This document shows positions 9,701 to 18,657 of a stretch of 42,993 nucleotides of DNA, piece by piece. Position 1 is the stretch's first letter. Each line of letters begins with the position of its first letter. Source of the DNA: a bacterium (GTDB lineage Bacteria > Acidobacteriota > Thermoanaerobaculia > Thermoanaerobaculales > Sulfomarinibacteraceae); assembly GCA_024229275.1 (NCBI GenBank), contig JAAESQ010000913.1, forward strand, positions 1-42,993. Reading direction: 5' to 3'. Made by a program: the position numbers and the translations under genes. A model generated the notes under the pieces. The model was not told the DNA's origin. It worked only from the letters and a program-made list of their open reading frames with translations, and made no database searches.

Positions 9701-9919
9701 GTCTTCGTCCAGCACTACCTCAGCGCCCACGAGCGGTTTGATTCCCGCTTCTCGGGCGGCTTTGAAGAAACGCGGAGCACCAGATACGTTGTTGCGGTCA
9801 GTGAGGGCCACGGCCGGAAGTCCGAGCGCAGCCGCCCGCGCGACAAGATCCTCGGGTTCGGAGGAACCCTCGAGGAACGAGAATGCCGATAGTGCATGGA
9901 GTTCGGCGTAATCAGTCAT
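6704..9919 (-). CDS. dnaE2: Error-prone DNA polymerase DnaE2 (ImuC)
   Basis: A 1071-residue C-family polymerase subunit. The N-terminal PHP region starts with [20 protein letters not shown]. The palm shows [22 protein letters not shown] with the catalytic aspartates, and [22 protein letters not shown] with the third. A C-terminal OB fold is seen in [29 protein letters not shown]. The short length and this pattern distinguish DnaE2 from replicative DnaE1. The start was set at the ATG at 9919, which overlaps the imuB stop by eight bases (ATGACTGA); a start further upstream would run inside imuB. It is the last gene of imuA-imuB-dnaE2 and copies damaged DNA with help from ImuB and the beta clamp in SOS mutagenesis. 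Confidence 0.95.
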   Translation of the reverse strand: [1071 protein letters not shown]

Positions 9920-11495
9920 AGAGACCGTCCGCAAACCAACTTCCGCTGTTGCGATCTCGGTAGATGCGATAGAGACCACCGTCTGAGAGTTCGATGTCCC
10001 AGTACTCGCGTTGTACAGGCCGGTCGCTCCACCAGCCGTCTTCGAGCTGCCACGGTCCGGATGCGATTCGGACGAGTCCTTGAATGCGGGGTTTCTCCCC
10101 GGTCAGTGAAGCAATGGAGGTCAGACGAATTCGACGATGATTCTTTGAATCGGTGCTGATAGGAGGGTCGCCCCCGCTGTCTGGCAGACTCGTCGTCATT
10201 TCGAGGGGCGCGTCGGTAATGACTTCGAGTTCCACAGGTGGTCGCAATACTCGAACGGTCAACAGTCCGCGTCCGACCTTTTCAGGAGAGCGCTCGAAGC
10301 GAGGAGTCGGCGGCGGCTCGAAGTTGACGTGCCCGTAGCTTTCTGGGCAGTGTCCCTCTGCAACCCGTGGCGAACCCACGCGATCGGGACCAAGACGCGC
10401 GGCGAGGCGGGCCAACGCAGTTGCCAGTTTCTGGGGGTGGACATCCTCGGGCCCAAAAAGTGTGAGCTGGCCTCTCCGGGGTGCGTCGGGAGTGACCATG
10501 CAGCGAAATGCAGCAATGGCCGACTGCGGCGGGCGAGACTCGAGTTCAAGGCGAATCAGGGCAAGCAAGGCATCGACATCCCGAGTTGGAGCGGGGAGAC
10601 CGATCGTATGCCGTTCAGTGCCCTCTGGCTCGAGGTCGAGTTCCAACTCGAGGAGGGAGCAGGCGAGTTCTTGGCGGGTAAGGCGGCGATGAAGGCGGTC
10701 GAGAGATTGGCGTACGGCAAAAAGAAGAGGCTCAATCGTCACGACCGGCCATTCGAGTTCCATGCCCTCGGTTAGGACTGGCGGGGGCCGATGCGGCACC
10801 AGAGGTCGATGGTCGACGCCACACGCCGCCCGATGGGCAACGAGTCCGTCAGACCCGAGTCGCGCCGAAACCCGGTCGGCCGGCAAGCGGGCAAGATCGC
10901 CGATGCGGGTGATTCCCCATCGCTGGAGGGTCGAGGCCGTGCGCCCTTCGAGTTGAAGGTGGGAGAGCGGGAGAGGAGCGAGAAATGCGGCCTCGTCTCC
11001 GGCGTCAACCACGACCGGCGATTGCGGTAGTGAAGAGGCAATTTGGGCCGCCAGTTTGTTCGAAGCGATGCCCACACGGATGGGAAGGTGGAGCGAATCG
11101 GCGACGGCAATGGCCTCGCGTCCCATGGTCTCTTCGCCAATTTTCCCTGGATACAGTCCATCCATGCCGCTGACATCGCTAAAGATCTGATCATCGGCAG
11201 TCGCCTCAACCTGCGGGGAAAGAGTCCACGAAATTTCAAGAAGCGCTTCGTGAGCCGAACGTTCACAAGTGCTGTCCCGACCCCGAGCAATCAGTGACGG
11301 CATGATGCCGCGAGCTTGGACCAGGGTCATACCCGCTCTGATACCGGCTTGGCGAGATGGTCGTGATGCCGCCATTATACGTGCTGTCGTTCCGTTGCCC
11401 TCGCACACGGCAACCGCTTCGCCGCGGAGATTGGGTTCGCTGCGAAGACGTGCGGCAAGCACGAAGAGCGGCGCAAAAAGACATGCTATGCGCAT
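9912..11495 (-). CDS. imuB: ImuB, inactive Y-family polymerase homologue of the mutasome
   Basis: A 527-residue Y-family-like protein. Its start (MRIACLFAPLFVLAARLR) lacks the catalytic Asp-x-Asp of true Y polymerases, and the second acidic site is DQIFSDVSGMDGLY, as expected for non-catalytic ImuB. Thumb/HhH (WGITRIGDLARLPADRVSARLG) and little-finger regions follow, then a C-terminal ImuB extension that ends in WDIELSDGGLYRIYRDR. A clamp-binding candidate is QLTLFGPED. An in-frame extension of 46 codons upstream looks unrelated to the family, so the ATG at 11495 was chosen. ImuB is the hub that links DnaE2, ImuA and the beta clamp. The stop overlaps the dnaE2 start. Confidence 0.92.
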   Translation of the reverse strand: MRIACLFAPLFVLAARLRSEPNLRGEAVAVCEGNGTTARIMAASRPSRQAGIRAGMTLVQARGIMPSLIARGRDSTCERSAHEALLEISWTLSPQVEATADDQIFSDVSGMDGLYPGKIGEETMGREAIAVADSLHLPIRVGIASNKLAAQIASSLPQSPVVVDAGDEAAFLAPLPLSHLQLEGRTASTLQRWGITRIGDLARLPADRVSARLGSDGLVAHRAACGVDHRPLVPHRPPPVLTEGMELEWPVVTIEPLLFAVRQSLDRLHRRLTRQELACSLLELELDLEPEGTERHTIGLPAPTRDVDALLALIRLELESRPPQSAIAAFRCMVTPDAPRRGQLTLFGPEDVHPQKLATALARLAARLGPDRVGSPRVAEGHCPESYGHVNFEPPPTPRFERSPEKVGRGLLTVRVLRPPVELEVITDAPLEMTTSLPDSGGDPPISTDSKNHRRIRLTSIASLTGEKPRIQGLVRIASGPWQLEDGWWSDRPVQREYWDIELSDGGLYRIYRDRNSGSWFADGLYD

Positions 11496-11538
11496 AGTCA
11501 GCGGAAGCAGACACGTGCATGTACCGTCAAAGGTCGCA

Positions 11539-11643
11539 TCACAGACAGAAGACCAGAATGAAAAAGCTGAGGCTGAGCGCCAGTAAACCTGTCGATGTGA
11601 CAACCAGTTCGACAAGTTCGGTCGCTTCGGCATTAAATCGCAT
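11539..11643 (-). CDS. 34-residue membrane peptide inside the mutasome operon
   Basis: A very short open frame (ATG 11643, TGA 11541-11539) lies between imuA and imuB. It has one of the best ribosome-binding sites in the region (GGGAGG, about seven bases before the ATG). Its start overlaps the imuA stop by 11 bases, so it would be translationally coupled. The peptide begins MRFNAEATELVELV (acidic N-terminus) and ends in a continuous hydrophobic stretch (LLALSLSFFILVFCL), the shape of a single-span inner-membrane peptide. No homologue is recognised. By analogy, SOS-induced tiny membrane proteins such as Caulobacter SidA inhibit division; that role here is only a hypothesis. It accounts for most of the gap between imuA and imuB. 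Confidence 0.55.
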   Translation of the reverse strand: MRFNAEATELVELVVTSTGLLALSLSFFILVFCL

Positions 11644-12448
11644 GAGATTCCCTCCCTGTGTCCCGCAAACGCGGTGTGCTGGATGGGGCAGCAAAAGCCG
11701 CGTCCGGGGATGTGAAAAATACGGTGGTTGTTCTTTGAGGCCGGTGACCTTGTAGTTTGTCCGCCATGAGATGTGTAGCAAGACCGCGCAGCAGCCGTGG
11801 AGTACCGGTTTTACCGGCCCAACTGCCCCGGCCTCTCTGGGAAGACACGATGGTCGTGGCAGCGCACCCGGTGACACGATAGGGTGAGCCGACGAGGAGC
11901 ACCGCGCGGTGAATCTCGGCGACTCGCCGTAGGCGCACCCATGTGGCGGCTGAGACTCGCCCACGCAATGGCGGCAGACCGAGGTCCAGAGCAAGCAACG
12001 AAAAGCCTGTTTCGACGAGGATGTAGGCTGCAGCGAGTGCATCGTCGAGCTTTTGTGGCCGTAGCCACAGAAGGCGATCAAGTTCGATTCCGAAGTCAGC
12101 TGCGCTTCGTGGATCCAACTGGTCCCCCAAATCGATCAGCGATGCCACCTTGCCGCTCGCGGTGACGGCGCAGAGACTGGCGAGAAGAATCGACAGGCGC
12201 CCACAGGAGCGACGTCCTACCAACTCGATTACGGCACCGGACGGGAGTCCGCCCTGCAGAAGATTATCGAGTTCGGGGATTGTGGTGGTGATGCGTGGCT
12301 CGCGCCGGTGCGCACGAAGTTGTCCTCTCAGAATCGTGGCGCTGCTGATGCGTGACCTGAGTTCGGCGGGAAATTCAGTTTGAAGTGCTGCAATACAAGA
12401 GTTTATGCCAGCCGTTTCAGTTGTCTGTGCTGTTTGTAGTGCAGCCAT
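11633..12448 (-). CDS. imuA: ImuA, RecA-like mutasome protein
   Basis: A 271-residue protein with a degenerate RecA/SulA-like core: TTIPELDNLLQGGLPSGAVIELVG, where the Walker A lysine is replaced (GRRSCGRLS), then VASLIDLGDQLDPRSAADFGIELDRLLWLRP, ALDLG and WVRLRRVAEIHRAVLLVGS. This layout fits the ImuA/SulA-like proteins encoded first in imuA-imuB-dnaE2 operons. Family studies show ImuA binds RecA and helps the error-prone polymerase. A GGAGG site precedes the ATG, and a strong promoter with a direct repeat lies 27-55 bases upstream. The proline/arginine-rich C-terminus overlaps the small membrane ORF. Confidence 0.88.
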   Translation of the reverse strand: MAALQTAQTTETAGINSCIAALQTEFPAELRSRISSATILRGQLRAHRREPRITTTIPELDNLLQGGLPSGAVIELVGRRSCGRLSILLASLCAVTASGKVASLIDLGDQLDPRSAADFGIELDRLLWLRPQKLDDALAAAYILVETGFSLLALDLGLPPLRGRVSAATWVRLRRVAEIHRAVLLVGSPYRVTGCAATTIVSSQRGRGSWAGKTGTPRLLRGLATHLMADKLQGHRPQRTTTVFFTSPDAAFAAPSSTPRLRDTGRESHAI

Positions 12449-12474
12449 GAGTCCTCCGTGAGATGGGCCTTTTC

Positions 12475-12503
12475 AGTATAGGCATAAACAAGGCGTAAAT
12501 CAA
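12475..12503 (-). promoter_or_regulatory. imuA promoter with an 8-bp direct repeat in the spacer
   Basis: On the minus strand TTGATT (12503-12498) and TATACT (12480-12475) are 17 bases apart, a near-consensus sigma70 promoter. The spacer is almost filled by a direct repeat, TTTACGCC-TTG-TTTATGCC (12499-12481), with an 11-base period, which places both copies on one face of the helix. A repressor bound there would block RNA polymerase. Because the operon is the SOS mutasome, a LexA-type repressor is the obvious candidate, although the repeat matches neither CTGT-N8-ACAG nor GAAC-N4-GTTC. Confidence 0.6.
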
Positions 12504-12577
12504 GAAGTAGCCAGATCGCGTCCATCAACGTTCGCTGTCTTTACGCACGGGAAGTGAGTCGGGGAGGAGAGCTTGCG

Positions 12578-13147
12578 CTAGTCTCGGAGAAGATCGAGCA
12601 CTCGGTGTCGATCGGAAGAGGAAAATCCGAAAAGCTCGGTCAACATGGGCCAGGCGCCGTGGAGGAACAGTAAAGCTGCACCGCTTCGGAGAACCGTCCG
12701 GCGAATGGGCGTATCGCGTCGGTCGCTAGTTGCCACATCGAACTCGGCCTCCGCCTGGTCAAGGAGTGGGCGGAGTAGAGGAGCGACACCTTCGAGAAAT
12801 GCCGAGCCTCCCTCTGCGAGGTCTCTCAACAGCAGTTTGACCGTAGCGTCGTCCATCTCCAACTGTGCGTGAAGCGCATTCACCACCTGATCAGATGAGA
12901 GGGGAACATCATCCGGATGGTGAGAGAGACTCTCCGTCAACGAGGATGCGAGGCGATCGATAGCATGGCGGATTGCTGCACGATAGAGATAGCGTTTGCC
13001 ACCGAAGTGATACGACACCGCACCCGGATTTGCTCGCGCATTGTCACAGAGATCACGAACAGAGGCGGCATGGTAGCCCCGAGCAGCGAAGAGGTCTATG
13101 GCTGCACGCAGAAGACGATCCCGAGTGGATGGTCCGACTGGATTCAT
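12578..13147 (-). CDS. TetR/AcrR-family transcriptional regulator
   Basis: A 189-residue protein with an N-terminal TetR helix-turn-helix: TRDRLLRAAIDLFAARGYHAASVRDL, then GAVSYHFGGKRYLYRAAI with the YHF(G)xK signature. The C-terminal ligand domain follows, with a DUF1956/CecR-like feel around SSLTESLSHHP and LLLRDLAEG. The ATG at 13147 was preferred over an in-frame TTG twelve codons upstream. It lies between the mutasome operon and kdsB. Palindromes in the 13184-13319 interval suggest it controls itself and perhaps kdsB, whose promoter lies beside the best palindrome. The inducer is unknown. Confidence 0.88.
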   Translation of the reverse strand: MNPVGPSTRDRLLRAAIDLFAARGYHAASVRDLCDNARANPGAVSYHFGGKRYLYRAAIRHAIDRLASSLTESLSHHPDDVPLSSDQVVNALHAQLEMDDATVKLLLRDLAEGGSAFLEGVAPLLRPLLDQAEAEFDVATSDRRDTPIRRTVLRSGAALLFLHGAWPMLTELFGFSSSDRHRVLDLLRD

Positions 13148-13299
13148 ACGAGCGTTTGTATCAGTAGCAACGGACAGAGTCAACTCTCACGTATGCGAGA
13201 GAGATCCAGAAATGTACGTCATGGCAAGGGAAGTGCCTGGTAATGCCGTTTTTGTCGTTGTTATACGTATTTGCGCAACAATATGCAGGTCCAAGTCTC

Positions 13300-13319
13300 A
13301 ATCAAACGTATGTTTGATT
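13300..13319. promoter_or_regulatory. Palindromic operator, probable TetR site
   Basis: AATCAAAC-GTAT-GTTTGATT is an inverted repeat with perfect 8-base arms and a 4-base centre, typical in size for TetR-family operators. It sits between the divergent tetR and kdsB genes, 15 bases before a TTGACT -35 box. The central ACGTAT core recurs at 13264-13270 and 13189-13194 (the latter inside CTCTC...GAGAG arms). The binding protein is inferred from position. Confidence 0.6.
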
Positions 13320-13333
13320 TTGTATCAAAGGCC

Positions 13334-13363
13334 TTGACTTGCCCCCAAGTACCCTCGTAGCAT
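13334..13363 (+). promoter_or_regulatory. Candidate kdsB promoter
   Basis: TTGACT (13334-13339) and TAGCAT (13358-13363) with an 18-base spacer lie just before the kdsB ATG at 13375. If used, the transcript would have almost no leader. The -10 box is weak, so this is tentative. Confidence 0.35.
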
Positions 13364-13374
13364 TTCAGAACAGG

Positions 13375-15905
<2,531 letters not shown>

Positions 15906-15949
15906 GGACTCGCTCCTCAGCTTCAACTCCAGTGGTAGACTCTCTCGAA

Positions 15950-16780
15950 ATGAGCATCGAAGCGTTCGAACTTGCAGAAGGATTGACCATTGCAGAGGGA
16001 GGACCTGTGTTCATAGCAGGTCCGTGTGTCATCGAGTCGGAACAAATGGCGATAGATGTCGCCGGCCGTTTGGTCGAGATCGCAGAACGACTCCAAGTCT
16101 CTCTCGTGTTCAAGTCGTCGTTTGACAAGGCCAACAGATCATCGATCAACTCCTTCCGAGGTCCCGGCCTTGATGAGGGCCTAAGAATTCTCGAGAAGGT
16201 CAAGCGGACTACTGGCTTGGCGGTGTTGACCGACGTACACGATCCGGATCAGGCCCGCGCAGCAGCACTTGTCGTCGACGTGCTGCAGGTTCCAGCATTC
16301 CTCTGTCGCCAGACTGACTTATTGCTTGCATGCGGAGAAACCGGGAGTCCTGTCAACGTAAAAAAGGGGCAGTTCCTCGCGGCGGAGGATATGAGCAACG
16401 TTGTTGACAAGATTTCGTCTACAGGCAACCGGAAGATCATGTTGACGGAACGGGGATCGTCTTTCGGCTACCACAACCTGGTTGTGGACATGCGCGGGTT
16501 GCCGGTCATGAGAAGAATGGCGCCGGTGGTCTTTGATGTAACTCATTCACTTCAGCTTCCGGGTGGTTTGGGTCATGCAACTGGCGGAGCCAGAGACTTC
16601 CATCCCCATCTGGCTCGTGCAGCAGCTGCGGTCGGGGTCGACGGTTTCTTCGTAGAGGTTCACCCAGATCCGTCAAATGCTCTGTCCGATGCAACAACGC
16701 AGCTCAGCCTCGTGGAGTTCGAACGGCTCGTACCCCAGCTGCTGGCTGTCAACTCAGCGATTGAGAGAGTCGACAGGTGA
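15950..16780 (+). CDS. kdsA: 3-deoxy-8-phosphooctulonate (Kdo-8-P) synthase
   Basis: A 276-residue KdsA that condenses PEP with arabinose-5-phosphate to Kdo-8-phosphate. Typical motifs are VFIAGPCVIESEQMA, VFKSSFDKANRSS, RGPGLDEGLRIL, TDVHDPDQA, VPAFLCRQTDLL, NVKKGQFLA, LTERGSSFGYHNLVVDMRGL, FDVTHSLQLPGG and VGVDGFFVEVHPDP. The motif CRQTDLL and the absence of an obvious metal-ligand cysteine near the N-terminus (NxS... region reads AGPCVIES) do not by themselves settle metal dependence. The start could be the ATG at 15950 or a GTG at 15932; neither has a strong binding site. Its stop overlaps the kdsD start (GTGA). Confidence 0.95.
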   Translation: MSIEAFELAEGLTIAEGGPVFIAGPCVIESEQMAIDVAGRLVEIAERLQVSLVFKSSFDKANRSSINSFRGPGLDEGLRILEKVKRTTGLAVLTDVHDPDQARAAALVVDVLQVPAFLCRQTDLLLACGETGSPVNVKKGQFLAAEDMSNVVDKISSTGNRKIMLTERGSSFGYHNLVVDMRGLPVMRRMAPVVFDVTHSLQLPGGLGHATGGARDFHPHLARAAAAVGVDGFFVEVHPDPSNALSDATTQLSLVEFERLVPQLLAVNSAIERVDR

Positions 16781-17733
16781 CACTAGATCTTGCCCGTCGC
16801 GTACTGCAAACGGAGGCCGAGGCAATCGGTCGCCTTGTCGATCTCATAGGCGAAGAATTCTCTCGAGCGATTGAGATGGTCGTGGAGTGCAAGGGCCGAG
16901 TCATTTGGACCGGTATGGGGAAGTCGGGAATCATATGCCACAAACTGGCGGCGACGATGAGGTCCACCGGAACTCCGGCACTCCATCTTCACCCGGCAGA
17001 GGCGATTCACGGGGATCTGGGTATGGTTACGCGCGACGATCTTGTTGTCGCCATCTCCAATTCCGGTGCAACGCAGGAGATTCTAGATCTTGTTGAGGTC
17101 CTCAAACGGCTGGGGGTCAAGCTGATCGCCATGACCTCGTACCCGGACTCGGCGCTGGCGAATACCTCTGATATTCACCTCGACCTCGCAGTCACCCACG
17201 AAGCATGCCCGCTCAACCTGGCTCCCACGGCCTCCACCACTGCGAGTCTGGCGCTGGGAGATGCCCTGTCGATGGCTGTGTCTGTGAAGAAAGGCTTCCG
17301 AGAAGAGGATTTTGCACGATTGCATCCGGGGGGGAAACTGGGAAAGCGTTTCCTTCGCGTCGGTGACCTGATGCACACCAAAGACGAAATCCCGCGCGTT
17401 GCAGAAGACACTGCGATGAAGGACGTCATCTACGAGATGAGTCGCAAGGGCCTCGGGTTGGCGACGGTTCAGGACGCCGCGGGTCACTTGCTGGGAGTGA
17501 TCACTGATGGCGACCTTCGGCGCCTGATGGAGAGAGAAAGCGATCCTCTGGGGCTTGCCGCTGCTGAAGTCATGCACCGTGGGGGAGTGTGTATCCAAAG
17601 TACCGAGTTGGCTACCGCTGCACTTCGCCTGCTCGAAGAGAAGCGGATTACTTCACTCCTGGTTTGCACCACAGAGAGTACGGTCGAAGGGGTGCTACAT
17701 CTTCACGATCTGTGGGGCGTAGGACTGTTTTAG
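16777..17733 (+). CDS. kdsD: Arabinose-5-phosphate isomerase (KdsD/KpsF)
   Basis: A 318-residue protein with an N-terminal SIS sugar-isomerase domain (WTGMGKSGIICHKLAATM, HPAEAIHGDLGM, ISNSGATQEILDL, NLAPTASTTASLALGDAL) and two C-terminal CBS domains (from LMHTKDEIP, with GVITDGDLRRLM and the last half ending near GVLHLHDLWG). It converts ribulose-5-phosphate to arabinose-5-phosphate, the KdsA substrate. The GTG start overlaps the kdsA stop, so both are coupled. Length and order of domains are normal for the family. It is the last gene before the structured intergenic region. Confidence 0.95.
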   Translation: MTLDLARRVLQTEAEAIGRLVDLIGEEFSRAIEMVVECKGRVIWTGMGKSGIICHKLAATMRSTGTPALHLHPAEAIHGDLGMVTRDDLVVAISNSGATQEILDLVEVLKRLGVKLIAMTSYPDSALANTSDIHLDLAVTHEACPLNLAPTASTTASLALGDALSMAVSVKKGFREEDFARLHPGGKLGKRFLRVGDLMHTKDEIPRVAEDTAMKDVIYEMSRKGLGLATVQDAAGHLLGVITDGDLRRLMERESDPLGLAAAEVMHRGGVCIQSTELATAALRLLEEKRITSLLVCTTESTVEGVLHLHDLWGVGLF

Positions 17734-17749
17734 TCCGTCAAGTCTATTG

Positions 17750-17983
17750 AACCTAAGTTGAGCGATTCTCACCGGCGATCTGCACCCAGCCCACGCTGTA
17801 TCCTTACGGATACGGAGCCTCACGGCTCTACCGGCCTTTAGCCGGGCGTCGGTTCCTATCTCTTGCGCCCTGGACACTTGCGCCAATGCTCGATGTACCG
17901 AAGGGTACGCCTGCGCTTGTCGCAAGCATCAGAACATCAAGATCTTGGCACATCTCATCCGGCAGAATCGCTCAGTTTAGGTT
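17750..17983 (+). ncRNA. Candidate structured RNA, closed by a 20-bp stem, five hairpins inside
   Basis: The ends of this 234-base stretch pair: 17750-17769 (AACCTAAGTTGAGCGATTCT) with 17964-17983. All 20 positions pair if read as plus-strand RNA, two of them G-U; on the minus strand these two would be A-C mismatches, so the plus strand is the likely RNA. A second short stem (CCGG/GAT, 17772-17779 with 17957-17962) continues inward. Inside are hairpins at 17796-17815 (CTGTATCC/GGATACGG, loop TTAC), 17815-17828 (GAGCC/GGCTC), 17831-17845 (CCGGC/GCCGG), 17895-17908 (GTACC/GGTAC, loop GAAG) and 17915-17927 (GCTTG/CAAGC). CTTGCGCC occurs twice (17863-17870, 17877-17884). No Rfam family is recognised. 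A mobile hairpin element is the main alternative. Confidence 0.55.
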
Positions 17984-17992
17984 GAATTCAGC

Positions 17993-18021
17993 TTGACAAT
18001 CGTGACTTCAAGGCTCAGGAT
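17993..18021 (+). promoter_or_regulatory. Candidate promoter for the asparaginase-like gene
   Basis: A perfect TTGACA (17993-17998) is followed after 17 bases by CAGGAT (18016-18021), a weak -10 box. It lies between the structured region and the gene at 18096, so that gene may be transcribed separately from the structured RNA. The weak -10 keeps confidence low. Confidence 0.35.
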
Positions 18022-18095
18022 GCGCCGGCGATGCTAGATGCAAGCCAAATGACATCTAACACTCGGTATCCGGCTTCCCTTTCGAGGAGGTTGAC

Positions 18096-18611
18096 ATGAA
18101 GGTCACGATTCTTACTACCGGCGGAACAATCTCGAAAACCTATGATGAACATGAAGGCGCGCTCCGAAATGTGCGCTCTGTTCTTGACGAGATAATAGCG
18201 AACCTTCGCCTTCCAGATCAGTTCATACGCCACGTGAACGTGATGAACAAAGATTCATTGGACATGACCGACGAGGATCGTAATGCAATCGTGGCCGCGG
18301 TGAAGGAGGCTCATTCAGCTTCCGATGCCATTGTCTTGCTGCACGGCACCGACACACTCTCCACAACCGGTGAGGCCATTCATTCCGCTCTCCCAAATCC
18401 TGAATTGCCCGTGATCTTGACTGGAGCGATGCGGCCATACGAGTTTCGTGACTCAGATGCACTCCAAAACGTTATAGAAGCTCTGCTCGCCGCTCGTTTG
18501 ATGGAACCAGGGGTCTACGTTGCGATGCACAATCGGGTGCTGAGATTTCCGGGAGTAGAAAAAGACCGGCAATCCCTAACGTTTCGAAGAGTGTCTGAGC
18601 CTCGGAAATAG
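18096..18611 (+). CDS. Single-domain asparaginase-like protein
   Basis: A 171-residue protein equal to the N-terminal domain of L-asparaginase. TILTTGGTISK (5-14) carries the nucleophile threonine, LLHGTDTLSTTG (81-92) the second Thr-Asp pair, and PVILTGAMRPYEFRDSD (105-121) the third conserved segment. The C-terminal domain, which in bacterial asparaginases completes the neighbouring active site, is absent, and the frame ends cleanly about where that domain would begin. The lysine that normally follows the third segment is not obvious (LLAARLMEP here). Short asparaginase-domain proteins exist, so this may be complete rather than truncated. GAGGAGG precedes the ATG. Enzyme activity is uncertain. 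Confidence 0.75.
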   Translation: MKVTILTTGGTISKTYDEHEGALRNVRSVLDEIIANLRLPDQFIRHVNVMNKDSLDMTDEDRNAIVAAVKEAHSASDAIVLLHGTDTLSTTGEAIHSALPNPELPVILTGAMRPYEFRDSDALQNVIEALLAARLMEPGVYVAMHNRVLRFPGVEKDRQSLTFRRVSEPRK

Positions 18612-18657
18612 CTGGGATGGAATTCGTCACGAGCTCAGCCCGATGCAATGCAGGCCG

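Noticed and set aside
9919-9979. Longer dnaE2 start at 9979
   Set aside because: It would overlap imuB by 68 bases, and the added residues have no family similarity; the ATG at 9919 overlaps the imuB stop in the typical coupled manner.
17750-17983. Integron attC site as an explanation of the long inverted repeat
   Set aside because: The RYYYAAC and GTTRRRY core sites were not found at the ends, and the inner hairpins are too many for an attC.
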